Positions 1-12,400 of a DNA stretch of 55,677 nt are shown piece after piece. Origin of the DNA: Lingula anatina (taxonomy: Eukaryota; Brachiopoda; Lingulata; Lingulida; Lingulidae). The first letter of the stretch is position 1. Every line of letters starts with the position of its first letter. Both the position numbers and the translations under genes were made by a program. The notes under the pieces were generated by a model. It saw only the letters and a list, made by a program, of their open reading frames with translations. It had not been told where the DNA came from and made no database searches. The stretch is taken from assembly GCF_001039355.2 (NCBI RefSeq), contig NW_019773702.1, forward strand, positions 3,175 through 58,851, read 5' to 3'.

Positions 1-487
1 TTTGAGAATTTGAAAATAAATGATATATATTGGTATATTGAGTAGATATGAGGGTAAGAGGAGTGCTTAGTGTGTGTCTTTCTATATATGTAGGAAGACA
101 GCATATTGTGTGGTTGCTTGAGATTTTAGTTTTGGTCGTAGTGGGAGGAAGAAGTAAAGCAGTGAACCACTCCCCCTGTGTGTTGTTATGAAGTGATGGG
201 AACGAAGGAAGGGGGTGTTAGAAGGTTGTGGATGAAGTGTCCAGTCTTATCAATAGAATTAATCTGTGGACATAACAGATTTTAAAAATGCATCATCTGC
301 CTCATTGTACTTCTGCTCTATGCCATAACTAATTAAATGATGATTTTATTGTGTCATGATAATAATTAAAAGATATGCCAGATGGAAACTGAATACACAA
401 TACTAAAATAAACAGAAAAATAAAATAGATTAATGTAACAAAATAAATATTTGGAGATATTTCAAATGGGGTTTTTCTTCTTTTCAG
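1..487. other. Left edge: upstream intron of the eEF2K gene
   Basis: I see no exon here. The stretch is AT-rich and ends in a pyrimidine-rich acceptor (ttttcag, 481-487) leading into the first visible eEF2K exon, so it is read as intron. The exons for the N-terminal acidic and calmodulin-binding segments of the kinase must lie to the left of the window. Confidence 0.6.
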
Positions 488-3400
488 CCTTTCAATCGTG
501 GAGCAATGAGACAGTGCTATCGACTGTAAGTACCAACTTCTGTATTTCTTGTTTAGATGAGTTACTAGTAATAGTGCACCTTATTCACTGTTTTAGCTTG
601 CCTATCCTGTGTCATGAGTAAGGCTCTGTCTCTGTGTGGTACCCAACAGGATCTGCCATATGGCATGCTAGGAACCGCACTTGTTAAAACCCAAAGTTTT
701 GAACCAAAGTCACATGCCATGTTGTTGCTCAGCATTGAATAAATAAATGAGTTTATTAATACTAAGGGAACTGTTTTATACAATAGGGATCCATGTGTGA
801 TCTGGTGGATCATTGGTAAATTAAGTTTTTACAGGGGTATTTTTTGAAGGTTTCAACTTACATGTCTTTGGTTTGACTGTTTGTAGATGGGTTGAGATTG
901 ATGCATCATGTTTATGGTTATAGATAAGTATATTTTTTAGTTTTATAATGATGATGAAGAAATGAACTTAATATTCTCGTCAGAAATACAAAAAAGTAAT
1001 ACTTGTGAAATGCAGGTGTTCTGGCATATCCTTTTACAGTGCATTCCACACAGTTGCATGCTGGGGCATGTTAGTATTGCTCCAAACTACATGGTATCAT
1101 GGCAGTAAACATATGGCATCTCACAAACATTCTGATATATATTATCACCTTCGCAGGCCCATGTTACTGATTTTAAAAAATGTATACCTATTTTATTAAG
1201 CAGTTAAAAGTGCAAATGAGACCACTGTGGATAGAAAAAAATTGGAGTGTCTTAAATGATAATTAAAAGAAAAAGTATTGCCATGTAGCAAACACAGATC
1301 TAGGATGGGTGTGTGTTAGGGGTTGGGGCACAGGGAATTTATTTCCGCTAATTTTCTTCTCTCCTCACCCCTAGCAATAAAGTTTTCAATCTGACTGTGT
1401 GCACAAATTTCGGTACACCATGTGCTATTTTCCATTCAGTAGTCAAGCTGGTCTGAGATCAACCTTGAATTGAGCCCATGGCCTGATATCATGTCATTAG
1501 TTACCATTGCAGTGCACTAAGCTTGACACAGTTAAATGATATGTCAGTTTTTATGTACAGGTGCCAAAGTCCTTTTTAAAAAATAAAAATACCTTTACTC
1601 CATAGAGCTCTATACGCAACAGTTTCACATTTTTTGCATTTTGCTGACACACACACACACACACACACACATTGAATGGCCTTTTTTCCATCTGTAGTCT
1701 AAATTACTGTCTTGCTTTTTGTTTGTCATTTGCAGCGATGTCCATAAAACCCTTATGTAACTTGCTCTTTGCATAATGGAAGTGCTGTTTCAGAGTGAGT
1801 GCGAAAAAAAGCAAAATATATGGTGTGTGTTGTGAACATGGTAAATGGCAAGGACAATGGACAAAGACCTGTGGAAACTAGTTGAAAAGCTACAGGAAAC
1901 TCAATCCCTCATTCCGTCTCTTCCACCAATACATGATTGCCTGTTATATCTCCCTTGTCTGAAACACTTCCTTGTCAGTGCTGCAACATTACCACAATAT
2001 TATGTACATTGTCAATCTATCTATTGAAAACTTGGATTAGTGGCATTTTCTTAATGGGTAAAAGTAAGATAAAGATTTAACATCATCAGTATTTGTCATA
2101 TGCCTATCTACTTCCCAGTTAGAATGATAATAGATCTCTGACAGTATTTGGTCTTGTGTTAGATTCTGATAATGTCTATGTTTGCTGGTTTAGTTTTCTA
2201 TGATAATGCAACTGAACCATCACTGCACATAGACTCCCCCCCCCAAAAAAAAAAAAAAAAAAAAAACTGTTCCCCCCCCCCTTTCTTTAATTTTTCTGAG
2301 CCAGCCATGTTTGTTCATAATCCATCTTCTTTCTTGTCTTTGCTTCCAAGTGAGTTTTTGTCTTGGTTGCACATTAGAGATTTTCATCTTCGAGCTTCAC
2401 AGGTGATGTGGTGATGTATTGGTTATGTAGCAGGCATCCAGTGTTAATGGAGTTGGAATTTTTTGGTAAAAGTGTGACTCAGACATATTTGTGCCATTAC
2501 ATGATATTTCCAACTTGATACAAAGATGTTTCAATGCCCAGTATGGGTGAAACCCAGGTCTACTCTTTGTATTCTAGTATTGTAGAGAGATCTAGAGAGG
2601 TTGCTGTTCCTCCCCCCCCCCCCCTTTTTTTTCAAACATACATGCGCAACCTTCGTTGGAAAATCTAGTTCTTACTTTTTGCTAGCCTGGTTTCAATACA
2701 CTTAAATAAAATAAAAAAACTCAGCAAATCATATATAAAAAATCAACACAGTACTTATATGGTGCAGAAGACCGAAACAGTGTGGAAATTTCCACAGAGC
2801 CTAGTAAATAGGATGAGATGCATTATATAGGTCAAAAGTACAAATCTAGATGTAAACAAACGCCTACTTCTACACATATAGACATGACAGCTGTACGTTA
2901 CATTATATATAGATTTATTTGGAGAATCAGGGACATGTGTTATTGTTTATGTGTAGAGGTGTACTTAAATAATCATCAAAATGTGCTTTGTGTCATGTAG
3001 GCATCTGTACAGGTACACGAGCCTGCAAAGGGAAAGTATTGTGTGTATATGTGTATCATATGTCATAGTGTTCCAACAAACAGACCCAGACTGATATTAT
3101 TCCAGTGGCTTTTTTTTCAACCAACAACTGATTTTAACCAAATCTGTAATAAATTGGTACAAATTTCTATGATGTATCTCATATCCATTAGCCAAATCAA
3201 ATAAGGTTAAGGATTTTGGAATCATATTTTTAGAGAAAAACTGTTCAGTAATGTTTTTATGAAAAAAGGATGTAGTCTTCAGTTAGAATTTTTAAAGTTT
3301 GCACAAAATTTTGCCTTTGTGAATCTAATGTAAATTCAGAATCTTCGGGTGATTGAAGAAAAAATGTAAATACTAAACTGTTCCATTGGCGTAAAAATAC

Positions 3401-6400
3401 TGATAATGTTCAAACTGATATATATATGCCTTAAAGTACAGTGGGCAGTTGATCAGTTAGGTATTAATGTTATAGTTCAGTTAGAATACACACTTGAAGG
3501 TCATTTAAAGGTACACAGTGCTGAAAAGTTTAGTCCGCCAGAAATTATTTGTTTAGGTCAGTCAGGAATTAGGCTTAGGCTTAAGCATTGGGCATTCTGG
3601 TAAACAACATGTGATGGCCTGTAGATCGGTGCCTGGGATTATCGATCCACTGACTCTAAAAGGGTTCTCCAGCTGACAGTCATACATCAGTGATTTGAAG
3701 TAAGAGTGACATTATATCCATTATGTAATTCTGCAAGGAGAATAATAACCGTAGGTTCTTGATTGCAGACAAACACCTACGGTAATGTGCCAAGCATTTC
3801 GACGGGCCCAGTCAATCCGACCACAAAAATTATTTTATAAAATTAATTTTTCTGGGCTCAAACAATTAGTCCATACGTCAAAATCATGGGGCAGAATTTT
3901 TTTCTTGTTCCGATTGTTCGACCACATCGTCGACAAGACTCGGTAAATTTTCAAGCCAGTGAAATAGATGCTGCATGCTTTGGCCCTTTGTCAATTGTTG
4001 TCCTTTCAATAGCTCTCGTCAATGAGGAAGAAATAATTAACTGAAGATCTAATCTGGAAGCATGACGTACCTGTCTTTTCCTTTGCCCCCGATGACCATA
4101 ATAGTGCTTATAGACATACAAATTTTGCTGACTGATTCATCACGCCCGTAACTGGGGAGGGGGGGGGTTAAAAAAAGGTCTATTCTGGATGAAACCAAAT
4201 ATCGACAGTGGGTAGAATACCTCGTAAACACCTTCATATAGACCATATATCGCGTTTGCTAGCAATAAAAAGTTTGGGAAGAATAAGCAATTTATTTTCA
4301 AGTTCGATTGAAATATATATGCAGATGGGGAAACGTTCTTGAAGTCAACACCGCAAGATCTTACATTTACTACAATCGACCGAAAGATCAGCGGGATCGA
4401 CCGCCCAGACTTCTTGGCGCCAAATACCACACGCTGTCAAAATCTGACGAACACGTGTCGCTGTTCACCTACATGGATAACTGATTTGTCAACAATAAAA
4501 ATGACGTCTTCCTTAACTCCATGGGAGCTTCATAGAGAGTTCCACTGGGTATTTACGTTACCTGTGAGTCACTTTCTATTTCCCCAGATGCATGAAATGT
4601 TGATAATATTTAGCGTAATCCACGACGAACTCCATTCCTGTGACCCCCCTCCCCCAAAATGGGACCGTCTTCATTAACATGTGGTTTGCGCTATGCTGGA
4701 GCAGGCCAGATAAAACCAGTCTCTCATTTCTGCATGTGCTCAATTCTCACGTCAAATTATAAATGCACCTGTTTTGTGAAAATTATGGCAAGTAAATGCT
4801 TTTTTTACGTTCGGGTTGTATCAGTGGGGTTTTCAATATGCACCGTGGTTTGTGCACAGCGAGAGTATATAAGTAAGAAAATCGGAAGAGTGCAAGCAAG
4901 ATACTGTATGTCTATCGGCACAGGTAGGCTCCGTATTTTGCCTTTTCTCAATATGTTTTTATATGACATGTTTTTAAAATAAAATACTTAACAGTAATTT
5001 GAAGTTACACCGATTTCCGTTTGAGTACCAGTTGGTATTCTTTGATACGGGTGATTGAATTTTCTTCGGAAGTACGTACGTGTACGCCTCGACGCTGAGC
5101 AAGCCTTGCGGGTTGAAAACAACTGATCTCAGACTGGTAAAAAATGTCAATACGGTTGATTTCAGTTGTCATATTAAAATTCAAATAGGACGTACGTAAA
5201 TCACATAACTAGTTTAAGTCCACTAAAGCTACCGGTTTCAAATATAAGTGACCGGCCTTTGTTTACAACACCTGTCTTCGGGGAAATACTCATCCCACTT
5301 GTGAAGCGCATCATGAAAGTGATCATAGGTGAGGGAAATATATAATTAACAATTATTATTGCCGTCTTTTTTAATGTTAAGTAATGTTAGCACATATTGT
5401 ACACAGCAAAATAAGATTTCAGGAGGATAAAACATGCCTGAAACACGTGTTAGGCGAAAATTGCGGCTTATCTTGCGTAACACTTCCAGTAAAATGCAAT
5501 ACTTCCGGAAAGATGGACGTTTTGGCAGATGCCCCTAACAATCCGACGATATCAAAGGTTTCCATTTGCTGTATTTTAATCAATTCGACCAAACTGACAT
5601 TTCCATGAAATTAATTAATTAATCTTGGTCGAATTGTTTGGCATATTACCGTATTGTGACCATATTGCCTTCAAGAATTTAGAACCTATTTTAATAAAAT
5701 TGCTGCTGTACATGTGCCACAGTCATGAATCCTCCCCACTGTGTATAATACCTTCACACAAGCACTACTGATGTAAATGTTTGCTCATAAAAAAATAAGC
5801 TGGTAAATGCATCTGCACAATCACTGCATAGACAAAAATTGATTGTGTTCCCACCTTTAATTTTTTTAAAATAAAAAATGGCAAATGTATATTCATGTAC
5901 ATCATTAAATTTTTATGAGTATGATAACTTTAATGGCGCAATTATAATTTAATTTATGTAACTCATCTCTCTAAGAGAATTGTTGGATGGAAGGAATGTT
6001 ATGACTGTGATAGCTATAGTGGATGGTGGTAGTAGAATTAAATGTGATATTAACAAGAAAGTCTTTCTATAATTCCAGCAAGAAAATGTCCACCCTGTCT
6101 CTCTCTGGAGACTGGAGGCATGCTTCAAATTATGTCGCCAAGAGGTACATGGAGGATGTTGACAGAGAGGTTTACTTTGAGGATGTTCGTCTACAGATGG
6201 ACGCAAAACTCTGGGGAGAGGAGTATGATAGACACAATCCACCTAAGAAGGTAAAAAAAATACAGATGGCAGCACTGTTGATCATCGTACCCTGTTAAGG
6301 GTCTCGTGTTTTTTACATAGAATTAATTTGTATTTGTATGAGAAATGAAGGTAAGTGTTCCATTCAGAAACTTCTTAGAAAGTCTTGTATCATTTTTATT

Positions 6401-9400
6401 TATTTATTTTCTGTACATTGATGTAGTATATTCAGCTAAATCAGTGCAGAAGTGGCAGGATGCTTAATGAAACTCCTACACTCTAGCAAAGTGACAGTGG
6501 TACTGTATAAAATGAATTATGTAATGTATATAGATCATGCAGGTTATATCAAGAATATAAATTGGTCGACTTTCAGACCAATTTTACTTGCCTATAGCAG
6601 GGTTTACTTTGACTACAAAAATTTTTATGCTGTCCTAATTTCTTAACTTTTAATTAATTTGTTGCAAGTTAAAATGTTATATAAAAAATTTTTATAGACC
6701 AACTAGGACTAGATTTAAGTGTGAATTTTCTAGTCATCTATAATGTTTTGCCATTTCTATAATGTTTTACATTCATTAATCAATACAAATGTCAGAAAAA
6801 AATTGTCTGGAAGTCCCAAGTTTTTGTAGTCTTTTGCAGATTATGTCACATTAAGGCAAAATGTGAACAGCCATTCAGCCTGAAAAAATCATGGGCCTGA
6901 AATGGAACTTATTTATGACATTTATGTTATATTTATGTTATATTTATGACTTATTTATGTTTTACCATCTCTGTCTACATGTTATTTTGTCTAAGAGGTT
7001 CAAGAAGGCTGCATGACAATGCAATGTTATTGATACGCTTCCTGTTATGAATCCCTTAATGGCATTAGTGAAGAGTCCATAGTTTGAACTACATGCGAAT
7101 CAGACTGCTGAATAAGACATTTGTATTGATCCATGCAGGATTTTGCTCTTCAACTGTGTGGAAAATGTTGAAAATAGACGGAATAGACCAAATGTATCAC
7201 CTGAGAAATTACAAGAGAAATGTCCACCTGCTTATACTTCTACTTGTTTGAAAGCATTTTGTTTTCATAAGCTTCATTTTTCGAGCATGTTTTATGTGCC
7301 CGTTTGAATTTTTGTTTCATTCTTACATAGTGAGGAATTGATACAAGAACATTTATTTTCCATTGCAGTGATTTCTTAACTTGCTAAGGATTACTGATTA
7401 TTCTGAATTTAAACCTTTCTCTCACAAATGCTAATATAACATGAAATAAAGGCAGTTTTCAATTATTTTTACTCTCTTCCATCCAGGTTGACATATTCCA
7501 AATGTACGTTCTGGAGTTCAAGAACCGTGAAGGCTGCCCTCTTTACCATCTGGAGCACTTCATAGAGGGAAAGTACATCAAATACAACTCCAACTCGGGC
7601 TTTGTAGAGGAGACATCACGCCTCACACCACAGGTGAGTGTGCTAGTGATTTTACAGGTAAAAAGTACCATTGATTTTTGAGACATATCACAGCTTTGCT
7701 ATTGTGCTTAGCTGTATGTTGTACAAAGCCGTGGTTAGTTACTCAGTAGCTATACCAGGCAGCTTCCACCACCATAAAGTTAACATTATGTACTGGCATA
7801 TGACCTGAAAGCACATTATGACTTGTTTACCTTCGCCTGTTAGGCTCTTAGATCATCTGCACAGGTATTTTAGAACAGGTGGGAAATATTGGGAGTCTAG
7901 ACCACCTGGCGCTGATCCTTCAGCATTGGCAACAACAGTATGAGGAAGGGGATGGTACTAATGATAATGTGTCCACAGTGGTCTGAGGTTTATGACCTTC
8001 ACTGAAGGTCATGACCTTCTCTCAAGGTCATGTAGGAGTAATGAACTGAAAAGACTTGTTTACTATTTTGCTATGTGAAAGAAGTATATTTGTTATTTGA
8101 TAATCCACACTGTTTCAGTGTTTAGGTGTATTTAATGAATTGCTTTTTGAAGCAATTTCTTATTTGACCTGTTTGCAAGACTTTTGTATGTAGATGCTTG
8201 TGATGTTGAGAAATACTTGCAAAATTGCTTGCAACTTGCAACACAGGTAGAAACAATATTGTTATTTTTACTAAGGGGTATTTTGAATTGCCTGATTAAA
8301 AATGATTTTATCAGCAGGATTTAAGTTTCTTAATTCTGCTTTATAGACTTACCTCTTTATATGCACATATAGTATACTTAGTATACTTCAAAAATGATAG
8401 ATGTTTTTACTCATGACACCAGATATGGTGCAGCCATATTTTTGATATATTACTTGTACCTTCCTCAGGCCTTTAGCCACTTCACATTTGAGCGTTCTGG
8501 TCATCAGCTGATTGTAGTGGACATCCAGGGAGTGGGTGACCTGTATACTGACCCTCAGATACACACTGCTGGAGGTGAGTGGACCCAACCAGCTGTCAAG
8601 GCAAACAAGGCATATGCTGTATTTTAACAGTAGATGTAATGTAATTTAACTGCAATGCATGGTGATCATGGAGCTTGATTAGTATTGTCAGCTGTTTAGG
8701 GACTTTTTAACAGTCCCGTGACTCCTGTAAAAATGTAACTTGGTGGTTATTTAAGACTCAGTGATTCCATGTTTCAGAGTAAAATTATTAAAGACGCTGT
8801 TGAATAGCAGTAAATGCCTTTGATTTGCCTAGTTGGGCATGATGTTTTAAAATGTATATGTTGACTTTGTCTGTTGAATGGCTCTGTTTTATCTGTCAGG
8901 TAAGTAAAATAAATGGGAGAAATCTGAAATCTTTAAGTTTGCTAACATTAAGGCTTCGTTCACGTGCAATGTCTATTTTCTAATTTCTATTTTCTATTTG
9001 CGCTATCTTATGATCACGGTCTGTGCCCTGAATATCCCGCCGCGTAATTACTGGCAGCGCGAGCCAGTTACTTATAGTAACTTATAGTAACTGGCTCGCG
9101 CTGCCAGTAATTACGCTGCGGGATATTCAGGCCACAGACCGTGATCATAAGACATACCGCAAATAGAAAATAGAATTTAGAAAATAGACATTGCATGTGA
9201 ACGAAGCCTAAGTTTGAAAGTTCGAGTAACCTGTCTCCCTGGATCAAAGGAAAAGAGCAAAATCAATGGGCATGATGCAATTTTTAATTTATTAAGTTGC
9301 CATTGTAAAGAAATTGATATGGTTTTGAAGTTTTTATTTATTGATGTATTTATTTTTTATGATCTTTAATATTTATTTGTCATTTTTTTCATCAGACTTT

Positions 9401-12400
9401 AATTTCCATTAGTAAACTTATAATTTTCATTTCTTGGTGTTTTTTCTTCAGCATATGATCTTTCTTCTGGTAGGTACATATTGCCTGTGTGAGGAAGCTG
9501 AGCCTTGTTTTTATTTTCCAATCTCTTTGATAGTTATTCCGAATAAGAGTGTGCTTATATTTCACCAGCTGTGCTACTGATAACTTGTTTTTACAGTTTG
9601 AAGTTATCTTAATTCCATAGTTACTTAGATGATGTTTTCAAGAAAGTTTGGCTAGGAAGGTAGTTTTAGAAATAGCCCCTCCAAACAAAAAATGGTCAGT
9701 GCTGTTTTATGTTATATCCGGTAGAAATTTATGGAGTGATTGGGAAAATTTTTTAAAAATAAATTGGAAGAGGGGAATATTGGTGGCTGCTTGATATCAG
9801 GCTGAGCATTAATTCCTGTATTGTTGAGTTTTTTCAAGCTTTTATGACAAACTGCTGCTTTTCTAAATGTTTAAAATGGTACATGTGAACGCATGACATA
9901 TGGATATGGACATGGGTTCCACAAGTAATCCTGGACAAAAAGAAGCCATACATTACCCTGTACCTATGTGTGATTTATTTATTATTATTATTTTTTTTAT
10001 TTTTTTTTTTTATTTTTTGCAAATTTTATACATGTGCACGCAGTAAAACATTCATCCTTGTCTTTCTTGCTATCTATCTCTCCCACCATCTTGTTTGCCT
10101 TACATCTCCTCTTGAATAACTTTGAAGATATTTACCAGATAAATTGAATTTCCAGTACATATTTTTTTCTCCAGATTATTTGGGTTTTGTGATTTCATTT
10201 GAAAACTTTCACAGTTCATAAGATACATTAACATTATCTAATGATTGGCACTTTAAAGAAAATAATGACCACTAGATTGGAATAATTGAATATTGCTTGT
10301 ATTCTGCACATTCTCATCATAAAAGAAAAACAGAAGAGAGTAATTTATCTAATATTAATTATTTATTTGATATGATCTTTAAACCTTAATAAAATCTTAA
10401 AGAATGAGCTGATGCAAACTTGTTTCCATGTACAAATAATACCATTGGTATTAAGTTTTCATTTATACAGAATTTTCATCAGTAGTTTGAATGTTTTTAT
10501 GATGAACTGAATCAGCATTTTTACTTATATAACATATACTAACCAACTGTGCTTGTCTTTTCTCAGGTCATGAGTATGGTGATGGTAATCTGGGCCCAAA
10601 AGGCATGGCTCTTTTCTTTCACTCCCATGTCTGCAACAGTATCTGTGAGAGTCTCAACCTCAGCAAGTTTGATCTGGCAGAGAGTGAGAAGAAGCTGCAG
10701 CAGAAGTACATAGAGTTGATGGTAAGAGTTATAGTTTGGCTGAGTTTTTTTTTACTTAAAAAATGCAAAATTAAACAGAATGATAATTGGTTCTGTAGAA
10801 AACAGTCTGGTAACAGCCTGTATAATTGACCATATATGTATATATAAATAGGTTTGTGCCTGATATTACAGAAAGATGCCACTACTCACACTAAAGGCAA
10901 AGAAGAGGTATGTCTAAGTGCTTCCCCACGTGACCAAAAAAATTTGCACGAGTTTCTGCGAAAGCGTACTGTATCTGGCACTTCCATTGGATCTGATGGC
11001 GACAGTGACTTGCTGAGTCCCCGCAGCCTAGAGGATGAGCCGATGAGTGCTGATGCTGCAGACAAAGCCCATCTTGGCATTCGCTGGAGTATCAGTAGCT
11101 CGCAGAGCGAGTCGTCTCCTCGCAGTAGTGAGCCTCCTAGCGCATCCGACAGTGGTACCATGACTATCGTAAGTGGGATTATTTTTGATTTAATTCAACA
11201 GATAAGGCTCTTCATTTAAAAACTGTAATATATGTATGATTATTGGGCTTTGACCGTCAGTGGCAAGTTATACTCTGAAATTTACCACTCATACAACTAC
11301 ATGTGCCATCATGTCCTTATATTCTCTCATTTTGACAGGAGGAGGAAAGGTTGGAGTTTTCTCGTGCCGTGAAGCAGCTCTCCAGACCTTCCTGTGTGAT
11401 TCATGAAATTCAGAGACGCCACACTTGCAATGGTACCCGGATGGATGACTCTGTTTTGGGCCAAGTAAGTGCACAGCACACAAATGTACAATGCTGACCT
11501 ATGACAGGCTGAAGGACAGGTTAACACTTTTTGACATAGCACTGGATTCATGCCACTTGCAAGTAAAATTAAAGATGGACCAGTATCGTTTTGTTAATCT
11601 GTTCATATACCATCCTCCTATCTGCTTTTGGCCAGTTTGTTCTTAGACCCCTTTGACTTCAAGGGCCAGTTTGCTAAAGGTTATATTTTAATTTTTTTTT
11701 TTTTAATGAAAATCAGAATCAAATTATTACTTAAGATTATCAGAATCTCCATAACTATTTTGTTTTGTGAACACCCAAGTTAAAGGAAAGGCTGGATATG
11801 ATTATCACATCAGCTAGGATTTTTAAGTATGTATATAATTCCATACATTCACAACCAAATATTTCACCTCTCTCTTCATTCACCCAAGGTCCACCACGAA
11901 CTGGCAAAGTACCATGAGATCGGTCGCTTCAGCACAAATGGTGACACCTTCAACCCAGAAGTGGACTGGCATGCAGCACTGTTCCATGAAGAGATAGCTG
12001 CCCAATGTGGCGTGATGGAAGCCATACTCACCATGGCCAAGATCTACCTACAGATGCCACACGATGTGTTGCAGGAGTGCAATGTGCAGGTGAGTGGTGT
12101 GTGAGATTACATGTACACAGTTATTGCCCAATCGGGGTGATGTGCCACTGTTTGCAGCTCCCTCAAGACCACTGTTGCCCATTTCTACATTATGTGTACT
12201 TTCATTATGATACTCATAGACACCATCTACATTTGGATGATAACTTGATATTTTGCTCAAATTGGGCAGTAGAATTTATTCACCAGAAATGAAAAGGATA
12301 GTACATTAAGTTCCTCATTACACATGACATATACATCATACCACTGCAGAAATGAGAAATCAAAAATGAGGTATAACACTAGGTATGATTTGTTTTTGAT

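Noticed and set aside
4140-4982. Overlapping ORFs of about 100 codons on both strands in the eEF2K intron
   Set aside because: No recognised domain, conflicting frames on both strands, and no in-phase join to kinase exons. Better explained by the high-CpG block being short of stop codons.
5301-5560. ATG-plus-donor pieces at 5313-5328 and 5514-5558 as alternative eEF2K first exons
   Set aside because: Neither joins exon 6079 in frame, and the second donor (gtttcc) is poor.
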